In this document: positions 33,346 through 44,763 of the stretch, piece by piece
Layout: each line of letters starts with the position of its first letter
Position numbering within the stretch: position 1 is the stretch's first letter
Notes under the pieces: generated by a model
Databases searched by the model: none
What the model saw: only the letters and a program-made list of their open reading frames with translations
Told to the model about the DNA's origin: nothing
Source of the DNA: Ctenosaura bakeri
Taxonomy: Eukaryota > Chordata > Lepidosauria > Squamata > Iguanidae
Direction of reading: 5' to 3'
DNA length: 64,000 nucleotides
NCBI GenBank assembly: GCA_948474755.1
Contig: CAOLHI010000656.1
Span: 1-64,000, forward strand
Translations under genes and position numbers: made by a program

Positions 33346-33990
33346 TTGACAAGTAGCACTGTAAAAATAAGGACCAGTGCGTTATGAAACAAGAACAACC
33401 ACCAGCAGAATGATCCCGTGGTATAAATGACATCATTTGAACTCTATAATCTACTAAGTCTTAGTAAGAAATTAAGATTGCTATTATGGACTGATATGAG
33501 GGTATTTTTAAATCATGAAAATGTCACATCACTTCTGTTATTTATAGATACAACTTTAAATAGAAAGAAGATTGGGTAGACATTTGTGGGATAAATACGA
33601 GAGATGCCCTATTTTTGTTAATGTACTATTTACATGTGGCACAGTTAGATGCAAACATGAATTAATCTATTTTGGGATTGCACATCACAAGAATAAACAT
33701 TATAAAAGAGTAAAATTCCTTAAGAATCTAACTCAGTTTAAAAAGAAATTTATTTTTTTCCTCAAGAAACGTGTGAAATATAAACCTTGATATGGAATCA
33801 AAATCTGAAATATAGAAAAAATCAGTGGGGCTTCTATAAATATCCCTGAGGAGATCATTATTTGTCAATCTTAGTCTAAATCTAATTGCTAATCAGAGTA
33901 GAACTATTGTTTCAATTGCTTAATAAGTCAATACATAGGTAAATCTATACGTTCCAACATTTCACAGAATCAAAGGAAGCTGAGGACAAA
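33346..33990. other. No recognisable gene or element
   Basis: AT-rich; no coding motif seen. Confidence 0.4.
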
Positions 33991-34075
33991 GGGGGAAAAT
34001 GGGGGAGAGAAAAACTGGGACATTTTTTAAGCAACTGAAAAAAACTGGGACAACACAGGATTAATTAGGATTAAT
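33990..34075. repeat. Dispersed repeat, relative of 2165-2302
   Basis: GAAAAACTGGGACATTTTTT, AACTGAAAAAAACTGGGAC and AGGATTAATTAGG are in the same order as the copies near 2210 and 45020. Confidence 0.4.
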
Positions 34076-34169
34076 TGATTCAATGAGCCCAGTCTAGTTA
34101 GGATCAGCAACTGAATATAGGCATAGGGTCTAGTTATGTAAAGAATGGTCTCTATTAGAAATTTGGGGA

Positions 34170-34805
34170 TATGGTCCTCCTTCCACATTCACAGGTTTTA
34201 TCTTTGTGAATTTAATTATTCACAAGGCACCTACTTACCCCCCCCCCATTCTCCCCCTTCCATTCCCTTGCCTTTTGCCAAGGTGCACCATGCCCTCCTT
34301 CTTCATGCCTGGGCAAACGGTAAGTGAATAGGAGAGAGGAGCCTCGCTTAATAAGAAGGAAGGAGAACATGTGCATGTGCCTCCGCCCATTCTCCCCCTT
34401 CCACTCACTTGCCTTTTGCCCAGAGGGGGAGGCACATGTCTGACTTCTCCACACTCAGGACTGCCCCTCCCATTCACTTGCCTTTTTTCCAAGCCCCGAG
34501 AAGGAGAGCCACAAACCTGGAAAAAGGCAAGAGAATGGGAGGGGAGAATGGGGAGGCAAGCATGCTCCTGCTCTACATATGGGGCTACCCCTCCCATTCT
34601 CTTGCCTTTTGCCCAGGTACCTGGAAGGAAGGCACAGGCACCCAGGCAAAAGGCAAGGGAATGGGACAGAGGAGCCCTAGAAGGCTATGGGAGGGAGACT
34701 ACTCACTTGGATGGGGGTGATGATGATGATGATGACGATGATGATGATGATGACTTTTGCAAGGGTCCTGTGCCCCAAAGCCTTGTGAAAGTTGAGGAGC
34801 CATTG
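34170..34805. mobile_element. Tigger-like MITE with alternating internal modules
   Basis: The left end TGGTCCTCCTTCCACATTCA follows TA. The right end TGAAAGTTGAGGAGCCATTG precedes TA at 34806. The interior carries the module CCCATTCNCTTGCCTTTTGCC about seven times, alternately direct (near 34250, 34385, 34464, 34580) and inverted (near 34306, 34515, 34640). A (GAT)n run lies at 34718-34753. Confidence 0.68.
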
Positions 34806-34908
34806 TAGTTATATTCAAATATACTAGAAAACAAGTACAAAATGGTGGCCATTCCCTCACCCAGTCTGGTTTTTCTGTTGTTCAGTCAGTAGTGATCTGA
34901 AGAATATA

Positions 34909-35223
34909 CAGTGGGCTCTCCACTTTTGCAGGTTCAGCACTCACAGGTTTGACTATTCAAGAGGTTATTTTTTTCTATTTAATTTGCTCCTGCCATGGGA
35001 AAAGTATGTTCTCTCTAGAAATCTCTAGGTTTTCCAGCACAATTCTATGGTCTACTTCTGCTGGGAGTGGACCACAGGGTCATGCTGGAGGACCTAGAGA
35101 TTCCTAGAGACGTGTTCTCAGGTTTAAAAAAAAATTGCATCTGTGATTTTTATTTTTATTTGCTTTTTTCCACTTTTGCAAATGTCTTGTGCCCCTAATC
35201 CCTGCAAAAGCGGAGGCTCACTG
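34909..35223. mobile_element. Tigger-like MITE, 315 bp, with TA duplication
   Basis: The ends CAGTGGGCTCTCCACTTTTG and AAAAGCGGAGGCTCACTG are inverted repeats, and TA flanks both (34907-34908 and 35224-35225). Subterminal TTTGACTATTCAAGAGG matches the sister copies. It has no coding capacity. Confidence 0.82.
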
Positions 35224-35267
35224 TACACTAAATTTCTTTTTCTCAATAAGAGAAGCTATTATTATTT

Positions 35268-35494
35268 TGTTGGTGCTACTGTGTACCTTCAAGCTTGTGA
35301 CAACCCTAAGAGAACCCTATCACAAGGTTTTCTTGGCAGGATTAGTTCAGAAGGCTTTTGCCTTTGCCTTCCTCTGAAGCTAAGCGAGTGTGACTTATCC
35401 AAGATCAAGCAGTGTGTCCCCACGGCTGATTGGGGATTTGAAACTTGGCCTTCATAGTCAGAGTCCAATGCTCAAACCACTACACCACCCCTGC
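35268..35494 (-). mobile_element. tRNA-derived SINE (copy 9)
   Basis: The plus strand reads CTGTGTACCTTCAAGCTTGT, TTTTCTTGGCAGGATTAG, TTCCTCTGAAGCTAAGCGAG and finally CTCAAACCACTACACCACC. A (CTC)n run follows. Confidence 0.88.
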
Positions 35495-35514
35495 TCCTCC
35501 TCCTCCTCCTCCTC

Positions 35515-36480
35515 CTGCTCTTGTCATTTATATCCCATCTTTCTTCCAAGATTGCATAAAACTTATTAAAATCAGTACAGATTAAGACCTATACAAAGAC
35601 ATCAGTTTTAAAAGTATAAATATAAAAGTTACTTAAAAAACAAACTCTAAATTTAAAACAATAAGTATTCATTAAAACATGTAAAAATCAACAAAGCATC
35701 ACAGCACACCATAAAAAGCCCATCACAGTCAATTTCTTTCTTTCTTTTTTTTAGAAGATGATTTGGTGGTATACAGTATGTCACATGGAAACATAACAGC
35801 TGGTTTTTTAAGTAATCAAGCTCCAGAAAGCCAGCACTGGAGCTGGGGAACCATGGGAAATAGATAGTGGGTGCAATCTTAAATACACAGTGATTTTGCA
35901 AGAAATCGGATGAGAATGAAATAGAGTGAGCACTGGCAGGCACCTTTTGGTGGAGGAGGATCTCCAGTATTGCTTCTTTATATCATGAAGCTTGGGTGGA
36001 GGTGAAGGAGATTATCACCTTGGTCTGATCTGGGGAATACCACTCCTTTAAGACATAGGTCTGGAGGCAGAGTTTGACTGAGAAAGCGTCCCAGCATTAA
36101 GGACTGGCTGTATAGCAACCCAGTAGATTTGAATTGTCCCTGGAACTCAGGTGTCTCACCTAGAGGTGCCTGGAGAAGATGTCAAAATGAACTGATTTCA
36201 GTAACGGACCACTGATGGATCATTTCAGCAGGGTAGTGAATCTAATCTGGATTTTAATATGGACTTTAAAATTTTTTATCAACGTTGTATAGCATAAAAT
36301 TTGGACTTCAAATTTGTCCCTACTGACACAGTCAATTTCTAAAAGCCTGACGGCATAAAAATATTTTTCCTCACCAGAGGAAGGACAGCAAAGAAGAGGC
36401 GATTCTAGACTGCCTAGAAAGGAGTTCCAAAATTGGGGAGCAGCCAATGAGAAATCCTTTTCTCTTGAGATTATCTCAAC
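35515..36480 (-). mobile_element. Old L2-like LINE copy
   Basis: TTTATATCCCATCTTTCTTC at the left is the complement of the L2-like tail. GGAGTTCCAAAATTGGGGAG and CAGCCAATGAGAAATCC near 36420-36460 match the complement of the conserved APKLWN coding region. The stretch between is degraded, and 5' extent is uncertain. Confidence 0.5.
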
Positions 36481-37160
36481 ATTTAGACACAGCCTACCAA
36501 GAAATGACCAATGCCTTTAGTTTTCACCTCCAGTGCAAGAATGAGACAAGAAGTGCTTTGCTTTTCATTAAGGTCTGTATAATTTGAACCAAAACATTTC
36601 CGTGCAAAATATCTCTCTTTTCCTTTGTTGAAGCAAAGCGCATATAGACACACACACACACACACACGGACACACTCATGAACAACACAGAAGGACAGTC
36701 TGATTGATCAAAACCCCACAAACAACCCATCCAACGCATCTAATTGATACACATCCATGCAGCTATTACCACAACTTCTACAAAAACCATTCTCACAAGA
36801 CTTACAGAAAGTATCTTGCCTGTCTCACAAGTCAAGACAAAAAACTGCACTGTTTCTCTTTCTCTCATGTCAGATAAGGTTTTACCTCCCTTATAGCCGG
36901 TCAGAGTTCTTTGATAATTGGAAATGTTTAATCTTTAATGGACTGTTTCCGACCCTCCCACACTTCTCCTGCCTTAAAGAGTTTATTTTGCATTTCCTTG
37001 GGGTTCCTCAAAGCTTGTGGACAGTGATATCTTCACCTTGCACATGGATGATCTGTTTTGAATACATAACAAGCCACATTTGGATAAGAACTTTGTCACT
37101 GATTATTTTGGAAACCCTCCTCCAAAACAGGGAAATTCTGTTTGGAAGCATCCCGAGATC
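36481..37160. other. No recognisable gene or element
   Basis: An (AC)n run lies at 36648-36666. The 149-codon frame at 36757-37206 has no family motif. Confidence 0.4.
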
Positions 37161-37923
37161 ACTTAGGGTGGCGGTTGCCAAACTTTCAGACCTCACAGAC
37201 CACTAAAGTCAGAATTTTTAATCCCACAGACCACTAACGTGATTTTTTTTAAAAAGGTACAAACATCTATAAAATAATAATCATAAAAGTTCAATTTTAT
37301 TAATATGAAATGCACTTGTTTAATTATAACAAAATTATTATTTACAAGCAACTTAAATCATCAAGTAGATATTATAGAGATAAATCAAAATACCAATTGA
37401 CTCATATTCTGATATTTACCTTAGTTCATCAGGCAGATACTATAAAGATAAATCAAATTATCAGTTTGTTCATTAGCCACTCATTAGCCAATTCATTCCA
37501 AAAATATCTATCGTAATAATATATTTAGTGTTTCTGCACTGTGGGTGTTACAGAATTCATACACTAACTTTTGGTTTCCCAATCTATATAGAAATTGATT
37601 CAATAGATTCATCAAATAAATTCATTAAGCAGGTTCAATAAACAAGCTTGTTATCTTTCACTGTCCTTTCCAGACCTCTCTTCACTCTCCCCAATTCTCC
37701 CTCTCTCATTATCTCTTTCTCCTATACTGTGATTTTCTCACAGTTCCTCTCACTGAGTTGTTCTTTTCTCTTTGTGTTGCACTTGTTTTTGGTTTTGGAG
37801 CGATCAAATATCTAACAGTATGGGTCTAAGTCAGAGCAGTAATAGTTGCAGTCATAGAGCTCACACCCAATACCCTCCAACAAACCTGGGCGAAGACGAC
37901 AGGAGAATCACACTCAAGTTGGA

Positions 37924-38881
37924 ATGAAGGGGGGAGTGGAGGATAAATCAACCAAATACAGCATCTCAAGCAGGACTCATGATGGAACATTTTTGCTAAC
38001 AGGCTTGCAAGTGGATCAGGAGGTCTTTGAACTGAGTACCGGTGAGGAGGGAGACAGTATTATTCAGAGCAAGGATTCGGCAAGTGCTGGGAAAAATAGC
38101 CCAAATGATATTAATAGAGCAGGCCAAGTCGTACTAGAGATCAACAGTGGGAGGAAAAGCAACTTTAGTACAAGACTTCTGGACAGGGCACATGGTCTTA
38201 AGTGTCTCTACACTAAAGCACAGAGCATGGGAAATAAGATGGAACTCGATCTCTTAATACAACATAATAAATATGATTTAATAGGCATCACTGAAATCTG
38301 GTGGGATGGGTCTCATGATTGGAATGTAGTAATAGAGGGGTATATTTCACAGAAACAGACCAAACAAAAAAGGAGTAGCCGCCTTACATGTTAAGGATGT
38401 TTTCACCTGTGAAGAGATCCATGACTTAAATCCAGGAATCCAGGTCAAGAGCATCCGGATAAGAACTAAGGGAGCGACAAATAATAGGGATGTTATTGTG
38501 GGGGTTTGCTACAGGCCTCCAGGCCAGCTTGAGGACTTGGATGATGCCTTCCTGGAGCAGAGGACCACACATTCAAAAAGGAGAGATGCAGTAGTAATGG
38601 GAGATTTCAGCTATCCTGATATACGTTGGCAGTCAAACTCTGCCAAGACCACAAGGTCCAACAGGTTCCTTGCTTGCCTTGTAGACAATTTCATGTTCCA
38701 GAAGGTGGAAGAGGTGACAAGGGGATCTACTATTTTAGATCTGATCCTGACCAACAGGGATGATGTTGTTGATGAGGTGGAGGTGGTGGGATCCTTAGAG
38801 GGAAGTGACCATGTTCTATTGGAATTTGTCATTCAGTGGGAAGGAGAAGCCAAGTATAGCCAGACACGCATTCTAGACTAG
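37924..38881 (+). pseudogene. CR1 ORF2 endonuclease domain
   Basis: Two frames together show LKCLYTKAQSMGNK, DLIGITEIWWDGSHDWN, then VGVCYRPPGQLEDLDDAF, VVMGDFSYPDIRW, LDLILTNRDDVV and LEGSDHVLLEF. This is the apurinic-like (exonuclease-endonuclease-phosphatase) nuclease that nicks target DNA. The E in the TE-W motif, the GDF and the SDH motifs are present. A frameshift with stop near 38394 separates the two halves. Confidence 0.88.
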
Positions 38882-39052
38882 CTGATTTCTGTAAACTGAG
38901 AGAGTTATTTGCTGAAATTCCATGGTCAAGAATATTTAAAGAGAAAGGAGTTCATGATGGATGGGAGTTTCTTAAGGGAGAGATATTGAAGGCACAATTT
39001 AAAACTGCCAATAAGGAGGTGAAATGGCAGGTGTCTAAAGAAATGAGAATGG

Positions 39053-40070
39053 TTGAATAAAGAACTCTCAGCTGAGCTAAGTGTTAAAAGAAACATGTAC
39101 AGGAAACAGAAGAATGGTGAAACCATCAAAGAGGAATTCAAGCAAATAGCCAAGATATGTAGGAAGAAGGTCAGAAAAGCTAAACTGCAGAATGAACTCA
39201 GGCTTGCCAGAGACATAAAAAACAATAAAAAGGCTTTTTCAGATATGTCCACAGCAAATGTCCACAACAAAAGGAAAAACAAGGAAATGATAGGGTCATG
39301 GCCAATTACTAAGAGGGGAAGAGAAAGAGCAGTGCTGTTCAACATCTTCATCAATGACTTGGATGAAGGAGTAGAGGGCATACTGATCAAATTTGCAGAT
39401 AACACCAAATTAGAAGGGGTTGCTAATATGCCAGAGGACAGGATCAAAATTCAAAATGACCTTGACAGATTGGAGAGGTGGGCCAAAGCTAACAAAATGA
39501 ATTTCAACAGAGAGAAATGTAAGGTCCTGCACTTAGGCAACAAAAATGGAACGCACAAATATAGGATGGGAGACATGTCCCTGGATAACAGTACGTGACA
39601 GGGATCTAGGAGTCTTGGTAGATCACAAGCTGAACATGAGTCAGCAGTGTGATGCAGCAGCCAAGAAAACCAAGATGAGTATGGTGTCTAAATCAAAGGA
39701 GATAATGGTACCACTCTATTCAGCTTTGGTTAGATCTCATTTGGAATACTGTGTCCAGTCCTGGGCACCACAATTCAAGAAGGATATCGACAAGCTGGAG
39801 TGTGTCCAAAGGAGGGTGACCAAAATGGTGAAGGGTCTGGAAGCCATGCCCTATGAGGAGTGTCTTAGGGAGCTGGGTATGTTTAGCTTGCAGAAGAGAA
39901 GGTTAAGAGGGGACATGATAGCTATGTTTAAATATTTGAAGGTATGTCATATTGAGGAGGGAGTGGGCTTGTTTTCTGCTGCTCCAGAGACTAGGACAAG
40001 GAGCAATGGATTCAAGCTGCAGGAAAGGAGATTCCACCTGAACCTCAGGAAGAACTTCCTGATGATCTGA
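39053..40070 (+). pseudogene. CR1 ORF2 reverse transcriptase, C-terminal half
   Basis: Frames 39053-39598 and 39546-40070 overlap with a frameshift. Motifs are LFNIFINDLDEGVEG, IKFADNTKLEGVAN, NFNREKCKVLHLGNKNGTHK, LGVLVDHKLNMSQQCDAAAK, VPLYSALVRSHLEYCVQSW and RLRGDMIAMFKYLK. The catalytic FADD box reads FADN, so the second aspartate is lost. The thumb region is well preserved. Confidence 0.88.
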
Positions 40071-40866
40071 GCTGTCTGGCAGTGGAATATGCTGCCTCAG
40101 AGTGTGGTGGAGTTTCCTTCTTTGGAGGTTTTTAAGCAGAGGCTGGATAGCCATCTGTTGGGATAGCTTTGATGTGTGTTCCTGCATGGCAGTGGGTTAG
40201 ACTGGATCGCCCTTGTGGTCTCTTCCAACTCTATGATTCTGTGATTCTATGAGGTCCTCCGTAGAAAGTTAATTCAAAGTCCGAACTAGAAGGTCTTATT
40301 ACCCTATCCCCAATACAGGTCTTCCAGCTCTATCAAATAATGAAAAAATAAGTAATTATACACACACACACATCTTTAAAAAATTGGCCAGAAGAATTTC
40401 AGTGGCCAGGTGTATGGAGAGAGAGCTAATCCCTCCTGTCTCCTCCAAGCTGCTGTAGGCAAATAAAAAAATGGCGGCAACATCCTCTTGGGAGACCCTT
40501 CAGCTACCTCCTCCTGGTTCACCGTACAGATCCTGTCTTGGCTCCTGGTCGCAAATCCACCTCTGGCAAGACCCCTTTTGTTCAGGGGTACTTGGCAAGC
40601 CAGTATGGGGGTCCCCCCAGTATCAGCAACCCATGGTAGTGGTGATCTTCGGCGGAGCAAGCTAAGGACTGTGTCTCCAGCTCTCATATCCAAACCAGAA
40701 GTCAGAAATCAAATAATGTCCAAATTTCTCCACGGACCACCAAAATTTTCTTGCAGACCATCAGTGGTCCGTGGACCACTGACTGGTGACTGCTGACTTA
40801 GGGGAAGTGAGGTGTGAGAAAAGCTAAGAAGGAAGTCAGAAAATAAGGATGGGGCATGACAGTTTC

Positions 40867-41073
40867 AGAGAGCCAGTGTGGTATAGTGGTATGAGTGATG
40901 GACTACAACCCTGGAGACCAGAGTTTGAGTCCACACTTGACTATGGAAACCTACTGGGTGACCTTGGGTGAGTCACATACTCTCAGCCCCAGAAAACCCC
41001 ATGATAGGTTCACCTTAGGGTTGCCATCAGTCAAAAATGATTTGAAAGCACACAACAACAACAACAACAACAA
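40867..41073 (+). mobile_element. tRNA-derived SINE (copy 10)
   Basis: It starts GAGAGCCAGTGTGGTATAG with A-box-like TGGTATAGTGG and B-box-like AGTTTGAGTCC. The body has CTGGGTGACCTTGGGTGAGT, and the tail ends in (ACA)n. It lies 64 bases right of the hAT duplication. Confidence 0.9.
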
Positions 41074-42075
41074 GGCTGTTGCAAGTCATTTTGCTGCTTG
41101 AGAAAACAGACAAGATGGTATCCTCACCTCCCACATTCCAAATACAGAAGCCAGTTTGAATTGGCCCTTAATCTTACGTCAACACCTGTGACACAAAACA
41201 GAATAAGTGGTGGAAAAAACTGTGTTGAGTCTCTCCCCTCCTTAAAATCAATAAAAGAAAGGGCAATTGTATTGTTGAGGCTTCCCATGAATGCTCTCAT
41301 CTTGACAGGACAAATGCATTTAAAAATCTCTTAGCCATTATGAATGCAAATATAAAATCAAATACAAAAGGAAAACATGAGTAACCATATTTTGATAGTC
41401 AGAAGTGCACACTCAAGTACGATAGCTTTTATGCTAGCTTTTATTTGTGTTCTTGGTCTCTAATAACATACCTCCATAATTCTCCACATGAAGCTGGAAG
41501 TTGCACAGATCCATCTCCTTTGCTTACAGTCAATAAAACAGAACAATGTCTCACATAAATTGCCCTTGTTTCTCTGCTTGTTTCTTCTGCTGTTTTCTTA
41601 GCAATGTATATATATTTGGAAGTTGTTGACTGGAGACGTTCTACAAACTCAGTGAGACAGAGATTCATGCTATGAACACTAGGTGGCAGTACAAAGACAG
41701 CAAATGTAAATCCCCTTGAACTCCCAGGATCAAATGGAAATTTGCTGATTTATGCCCTGCCCAAATATGAGTAGGTAAAAGGAATAATGAGTGTTGGACT
41801 GTTTGAAGCCAGCTATTTTGTGGTGAGAGAGAGTACAAGGGTACGTAAACATGAAAAGACCCAGAACATGATTACAAGTAGTCTGATATTTTACTTACTG
41901 AATTATTTAGTTATGGCCCACTATTTCCAAGTTATCCCAGTGACTGCACAGTAATTCAACAAAATATGAGAAAGAGAGATCAGTGATCAGATGGGGAAAA
42001 GATTAGTACATGGACGCATCAAATGGACCTTACAATGGAGTAGCTAAGACTGATGGGAATTGCTGTCTAATAACA
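41074..42075. other. No recognisable gene or element
   Basis: No coding motif or clear repeat was seen. Confidence 0.4.
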
Positions 42076-42077
42076 TC

Positions 42078-42490
42078 TGAAGCAGAGCTTTCCAAACTGC
42101 GTGTTGTGACATGTTACTGTGTTGACTGCAGTGTGTATGTGTGTCGTGCAACCATAACAGGTGGAGGGGCTGCCTCTCCCATTGCCGCAGTGGGCCAGGC
42201 CTGGGTGAAGGGGCTGCTTCTGCCACCACCACTACCCCAGGCCAAGGAAGACCCCAGTGAGGGCAGTGGCAGGCCAGGTCCCTCCTACTGTCGTCACTGC
42301 CACCACTGCCCCAGGCCGAGAAAGACCCTGCCGCCACCCTGGACTGAGAAAGACCTTGGTAAGCATGGCGGCAGTGGGCTTGGGTGGAGGGGCTGCCTCT
42401 CCCACTGCTGCCCCAGGCAGCACTCACGACACCTTGCAGACTCTTCTCAAGACTTCATCAGCCTTCAGTTTGACACAGCAGTTGTAGCTA
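42078..42490. mobile_element. Possible hAT-like MITE with GC-rich interior
   Basis: CAGAGCTTTCCAAACTGCGT and TTGTGACATGTTACTGTG resemble hAT ends. The interior repeats GGAGGGGCTGCCTCTCCCA (42163 and 42386) and CAGGCCNNGAAAGAC. No partner end or duplication was found. Confidence 0.38.
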
Positions 42491-42699
42491 CCTGAAGACT
42501 ACCAAACTGATGGCCTTAGGGAGTCTTCCACTGCTTACCTACAGATTATTTCTAGCTCTTGTCCTGCATGATTACAACTACAGGTTTTCCTCTCCTTTGC
42601 TCTGCTGTAACTGCTGATTCCCCATGTTTCCTCACAGTGTACTTGAGGTCTGTTCTGGGTTAGCCTAAAGAAGCATGAGTTCTTATAACACAGCTCTTT

Positions 42700-43810
42700 G
42701 TATTCTGCTTGGTTTTGCTAATAGCTGTCACCTCCACTTCTGCTTGTTCTATTCTTTGGCAGGGCTGTGTGTAGCATTTCTTTAATCTGTACTAGAGCTC
42801 TTCTAAAGTTATTTTTAAAAAACAGGGAATGTTTATGCCGAGATGGTCCTATCTTTGCTATTTTCTGCTGGTAGTTATGGTGTCATCAGCACATCTTAAA
42901 TTGATATATTCCCTCTTCTATTTTTCCCCACTCCTTCTAGGCTAATTCTGCTTTACATATGATATGTTCAGTGTACAAGTTCAACACACAGAGTGATAAA
43001 ATCCAGCCTTGCCTAACTTTTTTGCCAATTGGAAACCATTCCATTTCTCTATACTCTGTCCTGATGGGAGCCTCTTATCCTGAGTATAGATTATATATCA
43101 AATGATGTGCCACACTGATTTCTTAAAGAGCTTTCCATGTTTTTCATGATCTATACAATCAAAGACTTTGCTATAATCTATAAAGTAATGGCTGATTTTC
43201 TTCTGAAATTCTTTAGTGTGCTCCATTATCCAACATTTGTTTGGAATATGATTCCTAGTGCCTCTTCCTTTCAGCTTGGACATCAGGCATTTCTCAGTCC
43301 ACATATGGTTAAAATCTTTGTTGTAAAATTTTGAACATGAGTTTGCTTGAATTAGTTAGATCCAGTAGTTACTGTATCTCTGGTCTCCCGTTTCTTGGAG
43401 ACTGGAATGTATACTGAGTATTTCCAATCTGTGGACCGTTCTTTTGTTTTCTGTATTTGTTGATAGATTTTAGTTAGAACTAAAGGAGATTCTGTCTCTG
43501 TAGCAGCTATACTGGTATGACATCTGTTCCTGATGATTATTTCTCCCAAGTACCCCGAATACATCTTCTACTTCATTTTCTAAAATTGTAGATCCCTCTT
43601 CATATGGTTCTTCCTTGAAAGTACATGTCATCCTTCCATTTTATATACTCCTTCAGTGTATTGCTTCCATCAGCTGTTTACTTCTACTTGGTAATATAAT
43701 GTGTTCCCCTGCTGATTGTATAGTATTTCTACTCTTGGTGTAAATGATTGGGGCATACATTTTTCTTCTCTTCACAGTTAATCCTTTATACATCAGTCCC
43801 TGTTCCAACA
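42700..43810 (-). mobile_element. BovB (RTE clade) LINE fragment
   Basis: The plus strand reads the complement of BovB RT coding sequence: GGTGTCATCAGCACATCTTA near 42880, TAAAATCCAGCCTTGCCTAA near 42998, CATGATCTATACAATCAAAG near 43142, TTATAATCTATAAAG-type motif near 43175 and CCCCTGCTGATTGTATAG near 43708. No other LINE clade has this combination. The frames are broken, and the limits are approximate. Confidence 0.8.
43098..43304 (-). pseudogene. BovB reverse transcriptase fragment
   Basis: A 68-codon frame contains GRGTRNHIPNKCWIMEH, KEFQKKISHYFIDYSKVFDC and IDHEKHGKLFKK. The motif FIDYxKxFDCxDH is the RT palm region of RTE-clade elements with the first catalytic aspartate. Frames on both sides are interrupted. 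Confidence 0.82.
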
Positions 43811-44057
43811 CAATACAGGTGAACCTATTTAATTTTTTTACTTCAGTTATATAGAATGCTTTCGCTCCAGCTGAGTGTCTTTATTGTCTCGGTAATGACT
43901 ACAAAGTGCAAAGTCTTTTCTGTTAAAATTGTGATGGTGCCACTTGTTTAAATCAGTTTAAAATGCAACAGTTCTTGCTCAGAATAACTCTTTTAAAATC
44001 AGAACTAAACAACATGTGGACTTTGTTCATGTTAACCATGATGGTGGTGTGGCATAC

Positions 44058-44758
44058 TGTGATAGGACCTTACTTCTTTCTCTCTCAGCTTGGTATGGCA
44101 GTTCCCCAATCTGAGAAGGTGTCCTGTCTTCCACACAGCTTTGCCATCCCCCTTATAACACCACCCTTGTGTAAAAAGGTTATTTAGAACCCCTTCTAAT
44201 CATATGGTAGCATGTTTTTCTGTATTACTTTAAATAGTGTATACCACTCAGCTCAGTGTAATAAACTGAAATATTTATTAAGATAGCATGTAGTACTGGA
44301 GTTCATATGCAGGTCAAAATTAATACAGTTCTTCAGACAGTTACCTTGTGTCTTTAAACTCTCATATGAACACAAGTATCATAAACAGCCCTTTCATTAC
44401 ACTCTCACCAATGACTTAACCCCCACTCTAGGTCACATTTTCTGACCAGATTCTATAATGGGTTAATTACTCTTCTACCTCTCACTAGGCTTCCAGTGAG
44501 AACTAAACCCTTCCACACAGTCACCCTTCCTGGCTAAGGGACTTTACTCCACAGCTGTCTCTGGCAAGAACTCTCACTGAAGGACTACCAAATGACAATC
44601 AGTGTTTGCCTTTATATATCTTTTTCTCCCAGTCACCAGCTATTCCCACATATTACTGAGCTGGGCTTTTCTCCTAAAGAGCTATTCTGGTTGCCTGGCG
44701 ACCTGTTTCTAGGCTTCTCTGACACTCTGGATAACTACACACCCAAAATGCTGTCACA
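44058..44758 (-). mobile_element. Solo LTR (second family)
   Basis: The ends TGTGATAGG and GCTGTCACA form an imperfect inverted repeat, and CATAC is duplicated at 44053-44057 and 44759-44763. On the minus strand there is a TATA-like ATATATAAAGGC near 44617 and a polyadenylation signal AATAAATATTTC near 44270. The length is 701 bp. No internal genes are nearby. It lies beyond the BovB copy and is not related in sequence to the LTR at 17476. Confidence 0.7.
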
Positions 44759-44763
44759 CATAC

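Larger units (their letters stand above)
37915..40248 (+). mobile_element. CR1 LINE, endonuclease and RT, internally deleted
   Basis: It holds the endonuclease (37924-38881), a linker and the second half of the reverse transcriptase (39053-40070), then the 3' UTR with GGACTGGATCGCCC-like GACTGGATCGCCCTTGTGGT and a terminal ATTCTGTGATTCTATGA. About 1 kb encoding the RT fingers is missing at about 39330, where GRERAVLFNIFINDLD joins across the deletion. It lies inside the hAT element. Confidence 0.88.
37169..40795. mobile_element. hAT transposon (non-autonomous) with a CR1 inside
   Basis: A perfect 8-bp duplication ACTTAGGG (37161-37168 and 40796-40803) flanks ends TGGCGGTTGCC and GGTGACTGCTG, which are inverted repeats differing only by transitions. 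Subterminal CAGACCACTAA (left) and CAGACCATCAGTGGTCC (right) are typical of hAT elements of this kind. About 1.3 kb remains without the CR1, and no transposase motif was seen in it. Confidence 0.82.

Noticed and set aside
34371..34808. 145-codon frame with an Asp run
   Set aside because: The Asp run is a (GAT)n microsatellite, and the rest is MITE modules.
36757..37206. 149-codon open frame
   Set aside because: No family motif, and it runs into the end of the hAT element.
42010..42495. 161-codon frame rich in Cys and Pro
   Set aside because: It comes from GC-rich repeated modules of a probable MITE, with frames open on both strands.
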